Shown here: positions 8,130 through 17,054 of the stretch, one piece after another
Layout: every line of letters starts with the position of its first letter
How positions within the stretch are numbered: position 1 is the stretch's first letter
NCBI RefSeq assembly: GCF_001424485.1
Contig: NZ_LMQC01000001.1
Location: forward strand, 315,755-379,754
Source: Modestobacter sp. Leaf380
GTDB lineage: Bacteria; Actinomycetota; Actinomycetes; Mycobacteriales; Geodermatophilaceae
Reading direction: 5' to 3'
DNA length: 64,000 nucleotides
Program-made: the position numbers and the translations under genes
The notes under the pieces: generated by a model
Seen by the model: only the letters and a program-made list of their open reading frames with translations
The model's database searches: none
Told to the model about the DNA's origin: nothing

Positions 8130-8513
8130 CGGGTGCCCCTCCATGGTGTTGGTGGTCGTGCGGACGTCGGTCTCGCCGAGGGCGGTGGTGGTGCCGCGGC
8201 GTGTCCGCCCAGCCCCGGGGCCGGGTCCGCTCGCCCGCCGCGGACGCGGCGGGACCTGTGCGCACCGTAACCCGCGCTACCATGGGCGACGGCGAGCCGC
8301 ACGGCTCGCTCTCCGTGTGCGCTGATCACCGCTGGACGACGACCACCAGAGTCCCCCTCACGGGGTGGGGCACGGGTCGGTCTCCTCGGGCAGTCCTCCC
8401 CGACGCCCGGGTCTGCTGGCCGCGTCGGCGCTGGACCGAGATCCCACACCGGGACCGCGAGACGTCGGCGCCGCCGATGCACGCAGGTCCCCCTCCAGAC
8501 CGAGGCGAGTGCA
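8130..8513. promoter_or_regulatory. Intergenic region and probable long 5' leader of the DEAD-box helicase gene
   Basis: This 384-bp stretch separates two divergent genes. On the plus strand a -10-like TACCAT at 8278-8283 would start transcription near 8290. An 8-bp perfect hairpin (8292-8299 with 8302-8309) follows at once, giving a leader of roughly 225 nt. Long structured leaders are known for cold-shock-type RNA helicase genes, but no named riboswitch or RNA family was recognised. Confidence 0.4.
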
Positions 8514-10283
8514 CTGACCTCCACCGAGAACACCACCGAGAACACCCCCGTCGAGAGCCCGGCCGAGAGCCCGGCCACGACCCCCGAGGTCGACCACGCC
8601 GAGACCGGGGCCCCGGCCCCCGAGCAGCTCGAGGCGCAGATCGACGAGCTGGGCGGTGCCCCCGTCACGCCCGACGCGCCGCTGTTCAGCGACTTCGACG
8701 TGCACCCCGACATCATCGCCTCGCTGGCCGACGTCGGGATCACCCGCACGTTCGCCATCCAGGAGCTGACCCTGCCGCTCGCGCTGGCCGGCAACGACCT
8801 GATCGGCCAGGCACGCACGGGCACCGGCAAGACCCTCGGCTTCGGCGTCCCGCTGCTGCAGCGGGTCGTCCCGCCCTCGGAGGGCGGCGACGGGGTGCCG
8901 CAGGCGCTGGTCGTCGTCCCGACCCGTGAGCTGTGCGTGCAGGTCTCCCGCGACCTGGCCGCCGCCGGCACCCGCCGCGGTGTCCGGGTGCAGGCCATCT
9001 ACGGCGGCCGCGCGTTCGAGCCGCAGGTCGCCGCGCTGCAGGCCGGCGTCGAGGTCGTCGTCGGCACGCCCGGCCGGCTGCTGGACCTGGCCCAGCGCGG
9101 GGACCTGGTGCTGGGCAAGGTCCGCGGGCTGGTGCTCGACGAGGCCGACGAGATGCTGGACCTGGGCTTCCTGCCCGACATCGAGCGGATCCTGGCGATG
9201 GTCCCGGACAAGCGTCAGACGATGCTGTTCTCCGCGACCATGCCCGGCCCGATCGTCACGCTGTCCCGGTCGTTCATGACCCAGCCCACGCACATCCGGG
9301 CGCACGGCAACGACGAGGGCTCGACGGTCCCGCAGACCACCCAGTTCATCTACCGGGCGCACAACCTGGACAAGCCCGAGCTGCTGTCCCGGGTGCTGCA
9401 GTCCCGCGACCGCGGCCTGGTCATGGTGTTCTGCCGCACCAAGCGCACCGCCCAGAAGGTGGCCGACGACCTGGTCGAGCGCGGCTTCGCCGCCGCCGCG
9501 GTGCACGGCGACCTGGGGCAGGGCGCCCGCGAGCAGGCGCTGCGCGCCTTCCGGGCCGGCAAGGTCGACGTGCTGGTCGCCACCGACGTCGCCGCCCGCG
9601 GCATCGACGTCACCGGCGTCAGCCACGTCGTGAACTACCAGTGCCCCGAGGACGAGAAGACCTACGTGCACCGCATCGGCCGCACCGGCCGCGCGGGCAG
9701 CACGGGTGTCGCCGTCACGCTGGTCGACTGGGACGACATCCCCCGGTGGCAGCTGATCAACAAGGCCCTCGAGCTGGACTTCACCGACCCGCCGGAGACC
9801 TACTCCACCTCGCCGTGGGTCTACACCGACCTCGACGTCCCGACGACGGCGACCGGCCGCCTCCCGCGCGCCCAGCGCACCCGCGAAGGACTGGGCGCCG
9901 AGACCCTCGAGGACCTCGGCGAGACCGGCAAGCGGCAGAAGACCGGTGGCCGGGACGGCGCCCGCGACGGTGGCCGTGGCGACCGTGACCGTGCCGACCG
10001 TGCCGACCGTGCCGACCGCGGCGATCGCGGCGGGCGCTCCGGCCCCGGTCGGGACGACGCCCCCACCGCCGACGAGCCCACCACCGTCGGCCCCCCCAAG
10101 AGCCGTCCGCGCCGGCGCACCCGGGGCAACGGCGAGGCCGCTGCCGGTGCCGCCGCCGCGACCGACGGCCCCGCCGCCGACGCGCCCGCCACGGACGCCG
10201 GGGACGGTGCGGCCAAGCCGCGTCGCCGCCGACGCCGGGGCGGGGCCAACCGCGGGGGCGGCAGCTCCGAGTCCGTCAGCTGA
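8514..10283 (+). CDS. rhlE: DEAD-box ATP-dependent RNA helicase (RhlE-like)
   Basis: The helicase core shows FAIQELTLPLAL (Q motif), ARTGTGKT (Walker A), PTRELCVQV (Ia), TPGRLLD (Ib), DEADEMLDLGF (II), SATMP (III), VFCRTKRTA (IV), VATDVAARGIDV (V) and HRIGRTGRAG (VI). A long charged tail has RD/DRA repeats and basic RRRRRR-type clusters that should bind RNA. The first usual start, GTG 8700, would cut off LFSDFDVH, which holds the Phe that precedes the Q motif in this family. The frame is open back to a stop at 8268 with no ATG, GTG or TTG before 8700, so I infer CTG at 8514, behind GAGGCGAG. Its stop overlaps the next start (TGATG). Confidence 0.85.
   Translation: MTSTENTTENTPVESPAESPATTPEVDHAETGAPAPEQLEAQIDELGGAPVTPDAPLFSDFDVHPDIIASLADVGITRTFAIQELTLPLALAGNDLIGQARTGTGKTLGFGVPLLQRVVPPSEGGDGVPQALVVVPTRELCVQVSRDLAAAGTRRGVRVQAIYGGRAFEPQVAALQAGVEVVVGTPGRLLDLAQRGDLVLGKVRGLVLDEADEMLDLGFLPDIERILAMVPDKRQTMLFSATMPGPIVTLSRSFMTQPTHIRAHGNDEGSTVPQTTQFIYRAHNLDKPELLSRVLQSRDRGLVMVFCRTKRTAQKVADDLVERGFAAAAVHGDLGQGAREQALRAFRAGKVDVLVATDVAARGIDVTGVSHVVNYQCPEDEKTYVHRIGRTGRAGSTGVAVTLVDWDDIPRWQLINKALELDFTDPPETYSTSPWVYTDLDVPTTATGRLPRAQRTREGLGAETLEDLGETGKRQKTGGRDGARDGGRGDRDRADRADRADRGDRGGRSGPGRDDAPTADEPTTVGPPKSRPRRRTRGNGEAAAGAAAATDGPAADAPATDAGDGAAKPRRRRRRGGANRGGGSSESVS
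9981..10017 (+). repeat. 9-bp tandem repeat inside rhlE encoding (D)RA units
   Basis: The unit gaccgtgcc recurs about four times with a diverged first copy, encoding RDRADRADRAD in the disordered tail. Copy number probably varies between strains. Confidence 0.75.
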
Positions 10284-11428
10284 TGGCTGTGCGGCGCCCG
10301 CCGCTGCGCGCGCTGGTCTGGACGGCGGCCACCCTCGTGGTGGTCGTCGTCCTGGCGTTGCTGTGGCGCGGGTCGGACGCCGCCGTGACCGACAGCACCA
10401 CCGCCGCCGAGCCGGCGCCGGCCTCGGGCAGCCCGGCCGCGGCGCTGGACCGCGGCTGGTCGGCCGACCCGACCGGCCCGGCCCCGCGGCGGGTCGTCGA
10501 GTCCGGCCGGGTCGTGCTCGCCCTCACCGACGGCGTGCGGGTCCTGGACCCGGCCACCGGCGAGGAGGCCTGGCGGTACACCCGCAGCAACGCCCGGCTC
10601 TGTGACGTGACCGCCGTCGAGGGCGCTGTCGTCGCGGTGTTCTCCACCGGCGGGCGGTGCAACGAGGTCGTGGCCCTGGACGCCGGCACCGGCGTCCGCT
10701 CCTGGTACCGCACGGTCGGCTTCCGGGCCGACGTCGCCCTGGCCAGCACCGAGCGGATCGTGCTGGCCAGCAGCCCGACCGGCCTGGCCACGATCGACCC
10801 GACCGGCAACAACACCCGCTGGCGCTACGAGGTGCCCGGGGGCTGCCGGCTCACCGGCGCCGACGTCGGCAGCACCGGTGTCGTCGCCCTGCAGGTCTGC
10901 GACGGCGGGCCGGTGACGGCGCTGCTGTTCGACGGCTTCGACGGGTCCCAGACCTGGAGCCGTGACCTGGGCGTCGACTCGGCGCGGCTGGTCGGCGTCG
11001 ACCGCCTGGTCGACGTCGTCGTGGGCGACTCCCTGCAGGTGCTCTCCCCGGCCGACGGCGCCACCCTGCAGACGATCCCGCTGCCCGCGGCCGCCGGCGC
11101 CGACGACGAGCCGCTGCAGCAGGCCGGGCTGGCCGACACCGCCCTGGTCTGGGTGCGCGGCACCGCCTACGTGCTGGACCAGACCACCGGCGCCGTGCGC
11201 TGGTCGGTCCCGGCCACCGGGCTGCCCGCGGTCGGCGACGGCGGCAAGACCACCGACGGCGCGGTCCTGGTGCCCGAGGACGGCGCGTTCGTCAGCCGCG
11301 ACCTGGCCACCGGCACCGAGCTGGCCCGCTCCACCGCACCCGAGGACGTCCCCCGCGGCGGACGGGCCTCCGTGGTGGGCGGGACGGTCGTCGTCGCCAC
11401 CCCGGGCGAGGTCGTCGGCTACCGCTGA
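10283..11428 (+). CDS. Membrane-anchored PQQ-like beta-propeller protein (Rv3212-like)
   Basis: The 381-residue protein starts with a basic cytoplasmic tip, one transmembrane helix (LVWTAATLVVVVVLALLW) and a large extracytoplasmic part made of WD/PQQ-type blades. Repeated blade motifs include VLDPATGEEAWRYT, ALDAGTGVRSWYR, DGFDGSQTWSRDLG and LDQTTGAVRWSV. It overlaps the end of rhlE by one base (TGATG), so it is translationally coupled to it, as the equivalent gene follows rhlE in M. tuberculosis. Two Cys pairs may form disulfides outside. The ligand and role are unknown; a scaffold in the envelope is one possibility. Confidence 0.85.
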   Translation: MAVRRPPLRALVWTAATLVVVVVLALLWRGSDAAVTDSTTAAEPAPASGSPAAALDRGWSADPTGPAPRRVVESGRVVLALTDGVRVLDPATGEEAWRYTRSNARLCDVTAVEGAVVAVFSTGGRCNEVVALDAGTGVRSWYRTVGFRADVALASTERIVLASSPTGLATIDPTGNNTRWRYEVPGGCRLTGADVGSTGVVALQVCDGGPVTALLFDGFDGSQTWSRDLGVDSARLVGVDRLVDVVVGDSLQVLSPADGATLQTIPLPAAAGADDEPLQQAGLADTALVWVRGTAYVLDQTTGAVRWSVPATGLPAVGDGGKTTDGAVLVPEDGAFVSRDLATGTELARSTAPEDVPRGGRASVVGGTVVVATPGEVVGYR

Positions 11429-11462
11429 CCGTCCCGGCCGCGATCGGGGGACACTGGGTGCC

Positions 11463-12374
11463 ATGCTCCCCGGCGGCTCCGAGAACACCGCGTCCGACGA
11501 CCTGCGCCAGCTGACCCCGCACGGCGCCGCGCCGCTGACCCTGCGCGGCACGGCCGGCCCGCTGGCCGCGCTGGACACCGGGCCGGGCAACCGGGGCACG
11601 GTGCTGATGGTCGCCGGGTTCACCGGCACCAAGGAGGACTTCGCGCCGCTGCTGGCCCCCGTGGCCCGGGCCGGTTGGCGGGTCGTGGTGGTGGACCAGC
11701 GCGGGCAGTACCAGTCCCCCGGCCCCGACGACCCCGCCGCCTACACCGTCGAGCTGCTGGCCGCCGACGTCGTCGAGGTCGGCCACCAGCTCCGTGGGGA
11801 CGGCCCGCTGCACCTGCTCGGGCACAGCTTCGGCGGCATCGTGGCCCGCGCCGCCGTGCTCGCCGAGCCGGGCCTGTTCGCCTCGCTCACCCTGCTCAGC
11901 AGCGGACCGGTCGGGCTGACCGGTCCGCGCGCCGACCTGCTCGAGCACCTGGCCCCGCTGCTGGAGGCCGGCGGGGTCCGGCTGGTGCACGACACCCTCG
12001 AGCAGCTGTCGCTCACCGACCCGCGCAGCGCCGCCGTGCCGGCCCCGGTCCGGGAGTTCCTGGCCACCCGGTTCCTGGCCAACACCGAGGCCGGGCTCAC
12101 CGGGATGGCCGCCGCGATGACCGGTGAGCCCGACCGGACCGCCGAGCTGGCCGCCACCGGGGTCCCGGTGCTGGTCGCCCACGGTGCCGACGACGACGCC
12201 TGGACCCCGACCGCGCAGACCGACATGGCCGCCCGGCTGGGTGCCCGGCACGTCGTCCTGGACGGCGCGGCGCACTCCCCCGCCATCGAGACACCCGCGG
12301 CGACGATCGGGGCGCTCACCGGCTTCTGGTCCGCCGTCCCCGCCGTCAGCGACGCCCAGGAGGCCTCCGCATGA
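11463..12374 (+). CDS. Alpha/beta hydrolase
   Basis: The 303-residue protein has the hydrolase core MVAGFTGTKEDFAP (oxyanion strand-loop), VVVDQRGQYQS, nucleophile elbow LLGHSFGGIVAR (Ser in GHSFG), acid region LVAHGADDDAWTP and His in DGAAHSPAIE. It looks like a lysophospholipase or bromoperoxidase-type esterase; the substrate is unknown. A GACACT sequence 7 nt before the ATG could be a weak -10 for a leaderless message. The stop overlaps the start of the DUF2236 gene (ATGA), so the two form an operon. Confidence 0.85.
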   Translation: MLPGGSENTASDDLRQLTPHGAAPLTLRGTAGPLAALDTGPGNRGTVLMVAGFTGTKEDFAPLLAPVARAGWRVVVVDQRGQYQSPGPDDPAAYTVELLAADVVEVGHQLRGDGPLHLLGHSFGGIVARAAVLAEPGLFASLTLLSSGPVGLTGPRADLLEHLAPLLEAGGVRLVHDTLEQLSLTDPRSAAVPAPVREFLATRFLANTEAGLTGMAAAMTGEPDRTAELAATGVPVLVAHGADDDAWTPTAQTDMAARLGARHVVLDGAAHSPAIETPAATIGALTGFWSAVPAVSDAQEASA

Positions 12375-13234
12375 CCTCGATCAAGGACTTCACCGCCACC
12401 GAGGACCTGGCCGGCTTCTTCGGCCCGGACTCGGTCACCTGGCGGATCCACGCCGACCCGGCCTTCTCCGTCGGCGGCATCCGCGCCCTGCTGCTGCAGG
12501 CCCTGCACCCGGTCGCCATGGCCGGCGTCGACACCTTCTCCGAGGGCTTCAAGACCGAGCCGTGGGCCCGGCTGACGCGCACCGCGGAGTACGTCGCGAC
12601 GCTGACCTTCGGCACCCGCCGGGAGGCCCTGCGCGCCGTCCGCCGGGTGCGCGGGGTGCACCGCGGCAAGACCGACACCGAGGTCACCACCGGCCGCACC
12701 TACCGGGTCGACGACCCGGACCTGCTGCTGTGGGTGCACGCCTGCGAGGTGGACTCACTGCTGTCGGTGGCCCGGCGCGCCGGGGTGCCGCTGACCGACG
12801 CGGACGCCGACGCCTACGTCGCCGAGCAGGTCGTCGCCGGCGAGCTCATCGGCTGCACGCCGGGGGAGGTGCCCTCCTCCGTCGCCGAGCTGGACGCCTA
12901 CTTCGAGCGGGTCCGCCCGCAGCTCGCGCTGACCGAGCCCGCCCGCAAGGCGCTGCAGTTCGTCGTCGTCCCGCCGATGCCGGGCTGGGTGCAGGTGCTG
13001 ACCCCGGCGCGCCCGGCCTGGGCGGGACTCGCCTCGCTGGGCCTGGCGACCCTGCCGCGGTGGGCCCGGGCGATGTACGGGCTGCCTGCGTTCGCGATCA
13101 CCGAGCCCGCGACGACGGCCGCCGTCCGCGCGTTCCGGGCCACCACGCTGGCGGTGCCGCACCGGGTGCGGGACAACCCGACGCTGCGCGCCGCCCGCGA
13201 GCGGGTCGCCGTCGCCACGCCCGTGGTCGCCTGA
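12371..13234 (+). CDS. DUF2236 oxygenase-like protein (MpaB/latex-clearing fold)
   Basis: The 287-residue protein belongs to the MpaB/rubber-oxygenase (DUF2236) superfamily, cytoplasmic globin-like helical proteins that can bind b-type haem. Visible family motifs are LLLQALHPVAMAGVDTFS (with the conserved His), TVTTGRTYR-like VTTGRTYRVDDPDLLLWVHA (second conserved Arg/His region) and SLLSVARR. Length matches the bacterial short form, without a signal peptide. It is translationally coupled to the alpha/beta hydrolase before it, suggesting joint oxidation and hydrolysis of a lipid or terpene substrate, which is inference. Confidence 0.82.
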   Translation: MTSIKDFTATEDLAGFFGPDSVTWRIHADPAFSVGGIRALLLQALHPVAMAGVDTFSEGFKTEPWARLTRTAEYVATLTFGTRREALRAVRRVRGVHRGKTDTEVTTGRTYRVDDPDLLLWVHACEVDSLLSVARRAGVPLTDADADAYVAEQVVAGELIGCTPGEVPSSVAELDAYFERVRPQLALTEPARKALQFVVVPPMPGWVQVLTPARPAWAGLASLGLATLPRWARAMYGLPAFAITEPATTAAVRAFRATTLAVPHRVRDNPTLRAARERVAVATPVVA

Positions 13235-13248
13235 CCCCAGCCGGTCGC

Positions 13249-14070
13249 CTAACGAGCGTCCAGGTCCCGCACGGCAGCTCGACCCTCCGGGCAGGACCGG
13301 CGGAACGAGCAACCGGCGCACTGCCGGCCGGTGACGACGGGGAACGCCGCACCGGTGTCACCGCCCGCGGTGACGGCGGCGGTGGCCGCGGTCGCCGCCG
13401 CCGCGGTCGCCTCGGCCCGGCGGACGTGCTCGGCCAGCGTGGCCTCGGTGTGGTCGAACCCGGCGACCGTGCCGGTGGGCAGGTGGTGCAGCTCCACCCG
13501 GGAGCACGGCCGGCGCAGCGTCCGCCGCACCCCCAGCACGTACAGCGCCAACGCCGGGGACGACGCCGCCTCCCCCTCCGTGCTGGGACGGCGGCCGGTC
13601 TTGTAGTCCACGACGACCAGCTCCTCGCCGCGGTCGTCGATCCGGTCCACCCGGCCGGAGACGCTCAGGGTGGCGGTCCGCACGGTCACCTGGCGCTCGG
13701 TGGCCAGCGGCGGGTCCGCGGGGTCCAGCCCGGCGACGTGCTCGTCGACCCAGCCGGCCGCCCGGGCCCGCCACTCCGCGGAGTCCGCTGCGCCCGCCGT
13801 CCCCACGTCGGACCAGTGCCGGTCCAGCAGCTGACGCGCCGCGGCCGGGGTCCGCCGGGACTGCGGCAGCTCCCACCAGGACCGCAGCGCAGCGTGCACC
13901 GCGGCACCCACGACCGCGTTCACCCGCGGCAGCGACTGCGGCGGCGTCGGGCGGTCGACGTAGCCGAACCGGTAGCGCCGCGGGCAGGCGTCGAAGGCGG
14001 CCAGCTTGCTGGGGGTGGCGGCGAAGAGCGGCTCGGGCATCCCGGGCAGCTCGAGCTCCAGCTGGCTCAC
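13249..14070 (-). CDS. RecB-family PD-(D/E)XK exonuclease with iron-sulfur cysteines
   Basis: The 273-residue protein is a stand-alone RecB/Cas4-like nuclease. Its catalytic strand region is GRVDRIDDRGEELVVVDYKTG, giving D and the DYK motif. One Cys near the N-terminus (ACPRRY) and a C-terminal cluster CAGCSFRRSC match the four cysteines that hold a 4Fe-4S cluster in AddB/Cas4 proteins. An Ala/Thr-rich segment before that cluster is low complexity. The start is GTG at 14070, overlapping the stop of the upstream PHP gene as GTGA. A role in repair of DNA ends is likely; no Cas genes are nearby. Confidence 0.88.
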   Translation of the reverse strand: MSQLELELPGMPEPLFAATPSKLAAFDACPRRYRFGYVDRPTPPQSLPRVNAVVGAAVHAALRSWWELPQSRRTPAAARQLLDRHWSDVGTAGAADSAEWRARAAGWVDEHVAGLDPADPPLATERQVTVRTATLSVSGRVDRIDDRGEELVVVDYKTGRRPSTEGEAASSPALALYVLGVRRTLRRPCSRVELHHLPTGTVAGFDHTEATLAEHVRRAEATAAAATAATAAVTAGGDTGAAFPVVTGRQCAGCSFRRSCPEGRAAVRDLDAR

Positions 14071-14930
14071 GCGCCGTCGGCCATCGGGTGGTTCCCGGTG
14101 CCCAGCGCGACCAGCCGCTCGTACTGCGCCGGGTCGGTGGTGCAGGCCGCGATCGGGGTGCGCTTGTTGGTGCCGTGGTAGTCGCTGGACCCGGTGGTCA
14201 GCAGGTCCAGGTCCGCGGCCAGCGTCCGCAGGTGCGCCCGGTCGGCCGGCTCGTGGTCGGGGTGGTCGACCTCCAGGCCCAGCAACCCGGCGGCGGCCAT
14301 GGCGCCCAGCGCGTCGTCGCCGACGACCCGGCCGCGGCTGCGCGCCAGGCCGTGCGCGAAGACCGGCACCCCGCCGGCCGCCCGGACCATGGCGATGCCC
14401 TCGAGCACGTCGGTGTCGGCCTTGGCCACGTAGTAGGGGCTGGTGTGGTGCAGCAGCCCGGCGAAGGCCTCGTCGACCGAACCGACCACACCGGCCTGGA
14501 CCAGGGCGCGCGCCACGTGCGGGCGCCCCACCACCCCGCCGCCGCTGCGCTCCACGACGGCGGCCCAGCTGACCGGGTGCCCGTCGGCGGCCAGCGCGTC
14601 GACCATCCGCTCACCCCGGGTCAGCCGCTCGGCCCGCAGCCGACCGCGCTCGGCGGCGAGCTCGGGGGCGTGGGGGTCGAACAGGTAGGCCAGCAGGTGC
14701 ACGCTGATCGGCGACTCGTCGGCCGGGAACCAGCGGCAGGACATCTCCATGCCCGGCACCACGGTCAGGCCCGGGGGCCGGGCGGCGGCCACCGCGGCCC
14801 AGCCGTCGGTCGTGTCGTGGTCGGTCAGCGCGACGACGTCCAGCCCGGCCGCGACGGCGGCGGTCAGCACCTCCGCCGGGGTGTCGGTGCCGTCGGACAC
14901 CAGGGAGTGCGTGTGCAGGTCGATGCGCAT
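14067..14930 (-). CDS. PHP-domain phosphoesterase
   Basis: The 287-residue protein carries the four PHP metal-binding motifs: RIDLHTHSLVSDGT (HxH), ALTDHDTTDGW, PGMEMSC, then GRPHVARAL, VFAHGLAR and a final SSDYHGTNK. This is the YciV/RnaA-like type that hydrolyses 3',5'-nucleoside bisphosphate or short RNA 5' ends; the exact substrate is not clear from sequence. The frame continues upstream to 15380 inside the next gene, but ATG 14930 starts exactly at the family's N-terminus (MRIDLHTHS). It is coupled to the RecB-like nuclease by GTGA overlap. Confidence 0.9.
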   Translation of the reverse strand: MRIDLHTHSLVSDGTDTPAEVLTAAVAAGLDVVALTDHDTTDGWAAVAAARPPGLTVVPGMEMSCRWFPADESPISVHLLAYLFDPHAPELAAERGRLRAERLTRGERMVDALAADGHPVSWAAVVERSGGGVVGRPHVARALVQAGVVGSVDEAFAGLLHHTSPYYVAKADTDVLEGIAMVRAAGGVPVFAHGLARSRGRVVGDDALGAMAAAGLLGLEVDHPDHEPADRAHLRTLAADLDLLTTGSSDYHGTNKRTPIAACTTDPAQYERLVALGTGNHPMADGA

Positions 14931-14977
14931 CGAGGCCAGCCTGCCCCATCGCCGACCCGCCGACCGCCCGGACCGGC

Positions 14978-15628
14978 TCAGTGCGTGCGCGGGTACCGGC
15001 TCCGGAAGCCCGGGATCGGCCCCGTGCCGTGCCGGCCGTCCGCGGGACCCGGGCCCGGTGCGGCTCCCGGGAACGGACCGCCGCCGTCCTCCTCCTCGCT
15101 GCCGCGGCGCGCCCCGGCCGCGTCGGAGGGGAACAGCAGACCGCTGATCTGGTCGTAGAGGGTCTTGGCGTCGGGCAGGTAGCTGACGCTGGACAGCGCC
15201 TGGTCCTGACCGGCGGACTCGAAGCGGAAGCCGCCGTAGCCCAGCAGCTGCCCGACCAGGGACTCCGAGTAGGTCAGGTCGGTGATCCGGCGCAGCGGCA
15301 TCACCGCCACCGTCCGCACGACCACCCCCGACGTCATCAGCACCCGGCGCTTGGTGACCAGGAAGTGCCGGACCCACCACTCACCGACCGCCAGGCCCAG
15401 GTAGGCCAGGGCGCCCAGACCCACCAGCAGGCCCAGCAGGCTGGTGACCCGGTTGTCCGGGGCGAGGACCAGCAGCCACAGGCCCAGCGCGAGGAACGGC
15501 ACCCCCCGGACCGCCGGCCGGGCCAGCACGGCCCAGTGCCGGCGCTGGTTGATGATCGCCTCCTCGCCGGGGAGGAGGTACTTCTCGGCGTCCCTGCCGG
15601 TGCGGGAGACCGGACGGGCGGTCGTCAC
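14978..15628 (-). CDS. PH-domain (bPH2, YdbS-like) membrane protein
   Basis: The 216-residue protein has a cytoplasmic N-terminus with LLPGEEAIINQRRHWAVL, two transmembrane helices (VPFLALGLWLLVLAP and SLLGLLVGLGALAYLGLAV), then a bacterial pleckstrin-homology-like domain, FLVTKRRVLMTSGVVVRTVAVMPLRRITDL, and a disordered Gly/Pro tail. Such proteins are common in actinobacteria; function is unknown, with links to membrane stress in some species. GTG start at 15628, 20 nt after the small membrane protein gene, so probably co-transcribed. Confidence 0.82.
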   Translation of the reverse strand: MTTARPVSRTGRDAEKYLLPGEEAIINQRRHWAVLARPAVRGVPFLALGLWLLVLAPDNRVTSLLGLLVGLGALAYLGLAVGEWWVRHFLVTKRRVLMTSGVVVRTVAVMPLRRITDLTYSESLVGQLLGYGGFRFESAGQDQALSSVSYLPDAKTLYDQISGLLFPSDAAGARRGSEEEDGGGPFPGAAPGPGPADGRHGTGPIPGFRSRYPRTH

Positions 15629-15647
15629 GACGGACCGGCCGGACGGC

Positions 15648-15806
15648 TCAGACGAGCGAGCCGACGAAGGAGGCCAGCGACGACGCGGCGTCGCCCAGGG
15701 CGACGCCTGCAGTGCGCACGATCTCCGCCGACGACTCGGGCTGCTGGATCACGTAGAACAGCACGAAGGCGACGACGAGCCAGGTGAGGACCTTCTTCAG
15801 GTTCAC
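15648..15806 (-). CDS. Small single-pass membrane protein (52 aa)
   Basis: Start GTG 15806 is preceded by GAGGTGACC at good spacing; the longer frame to 15851 has no such signal. The protein begins MNLKKVLTWLVVAFVLFYVI, a transmembrane helix, followed by QQPESSAEIVRTAG and a mildly hydrophobic, Ala/Ser-rich C-terminus. It resembles short conserved actinobacterial membrane proteins of unknown function that precede PH-domain proteins. Confidence 0.65.
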   Translation of the reverse strand: MNLKKVLTWLVVAFVLFYVIQQPESSAEIVRTAGVALGDAASSLASFVGSLV

Positions 15807-15925
15807 GCGGTCACCTCGGTCTGGGCGGGGGCAGGCGCAGGACGCCCGCACGGCCGGGGAAGAGCCGCGTCACATGAGTAACACAGGCCGCACGCGTCAC
15901 GGGCACGCCACGCCGGACCGGCGTG

Positions 15926-16546
15926 TCAACGCCCGGGCAGCAGGTGCTCCCCCACCGGCCCCAGGGGCAGGTCGGCGGGCACCCGCTCGCGCAGGTCCAG
16001 CAGCACCAGGTCCTCGGCCAGCAGCCAGGCCGCGGTCGCGGGCCAGGTCACCACCCACAGCCACACGCCGTAGGCCTCGCCGACGAACACGGCGCGGTCC
16101 TCGGAGGTCGGCACCTCCCACAGCGGGGCCCGCTGCCCGGCGGCCTGCACCGCCGCGGCGGACAGCCCGTCCACCAGGTCCCCGGGGTCCAGCCACGGCA
16201 GCCCGGCGTAGCCGGCGCCCAGCCCGGTCCCGGGCTCCTCGGCGATCAGCAGCACCTCCGCGGTGCCGCCCAGCGGCGCCGGCCCGACGCAGTCCACGAC
16301 CGTGCAGCGGGCCCCGGGCTCCCCGCCCCACGCCAGCCCGGTGACCGCCCAGCCGGTGGGCAACGGGTCGGGCACCCAGGCGGGCACGCGGGCGTCGGTG
16401 CAGACCGCGCGGATCGCGTCGTGCGCCAGCACGGCGGTGTGGTGCAGTGGGGTGACGGCGGCGTGCAGGTGGCACCAGGCCTCGTCCGAGCCCGGCCGGA
16501 CCACCAGCAGCTCACCGCACCGGGGACACACGGGGCTCATGGTCAT
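15926..16546 (-). CDS. DUF6758-like conserved protein with N-terminal zinc-ribbon Cys
   Basis: The 206-residue protein starts [10 protein letters not shown]...AWCHLH, a likely zinc ribbon, then [12 protein letters not shown], a conserved [18 protein letters not shown] segment and a C-terminal [20 protein letters not shown] segment. It matches a widespread actinobacterial family often mislabelled phosphotransacetylase; it has no such motifs. Function unknown. The ATG two codons in (MSPVCPRC) is an equally possible start. Confidence 0.72.
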   Translation of the reverse strand: MTMSPVCPRCGELLVVRPGSDEAWCHLHAAVTPLHHTAVLAHDAIRAVCTDARVPAWVPDPLPTGWAVTGLAWGGEPGARCTVVDCVGPAPLGGTAEVLLIAEEPGTGLGAGYAGLPWLDPGDLVDGLSAAAVQAAGQRAPLWEVPTSEDRAVFVGEAYGVWLWVVTWPATAAWLLAEDLVLLDLRERVPADLPLGPVGEHLLPGR

Positions 16547-16602
16547 CGGGGATCACCGTCCAGGCCCGGGGGCCCGCCGTCAAGCACCGGCCGCATGCTG
16601 GG

Positions 16603-17013
16603 GTGGTGACGACGACCCGGGTGCCCTGTGTCGGAGCCGTCGTGCACGACGCTGACGGCCGACTGCTGGTGGTGCTGCGCGCGAACGACCCGGACCGGGG
16701 CTGCTGGTCGGTGCCCGGCGGGCGGGTGGAGGCCGGGGAGGACGACGCGGCCGCCGTCGTCCGCGAGGTCGCCGAGGAGACCGGTCTGGACGTCGTCGCC
16801 GGCGCGGTGGTGGGCCGGCTGGAGGTCACCGGCCCGGACCGGGTCTACGCGATCACCGACCTGGCCTGCACGCTGGTCGACCCCGCCCAGGTGCCCGTCG
16901 CCGGGGACGACGCGGCCGACGTCGCCTTCGTGACCCTGGCCGAGCTGACCGCGCGGCCGTGCACGCCGGGGCTGGTGGACACCCTCGGCGCCTGGGGCGT
17001 GCTGCCCGGCTGA
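16603..17013 (+). CDS. Nudix hydrolase (MutT-like)
   Basis: The 136-residue protein has a complete Nudix box, [23 protein letters not shown], matching Gx5Ex7REUXEEXGU, here from residue ~40. The N-terminal [20 protein letters not shown] and WSVPGG are typical of ADP-ribose or (d)NTP pyrophosphatases; the specific nucleotide cannot be told. Start GTG is very close to a CATGCT -10-like element, so the message may be leaderless. It stands alone between convergent and divergent neighbours. Confidence 0.9.
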   Translation: MVTTTRVPCVGAVVHDADGRLLVVLRANDPDRGCWSVPGGRVEAGEDDAAAVVREVAEETGLDVVAGAVVGRLEVTGPDRVYAITDLACTLVDPAQVPVAGDDAADVAFVTLAELTARPCTPGLVDTLGAWGVLPG

Positions 17014-17054
17014 GCCCACCCCGGCCGCCGGGGTGGCGGACGGGGTGGGGCGGC

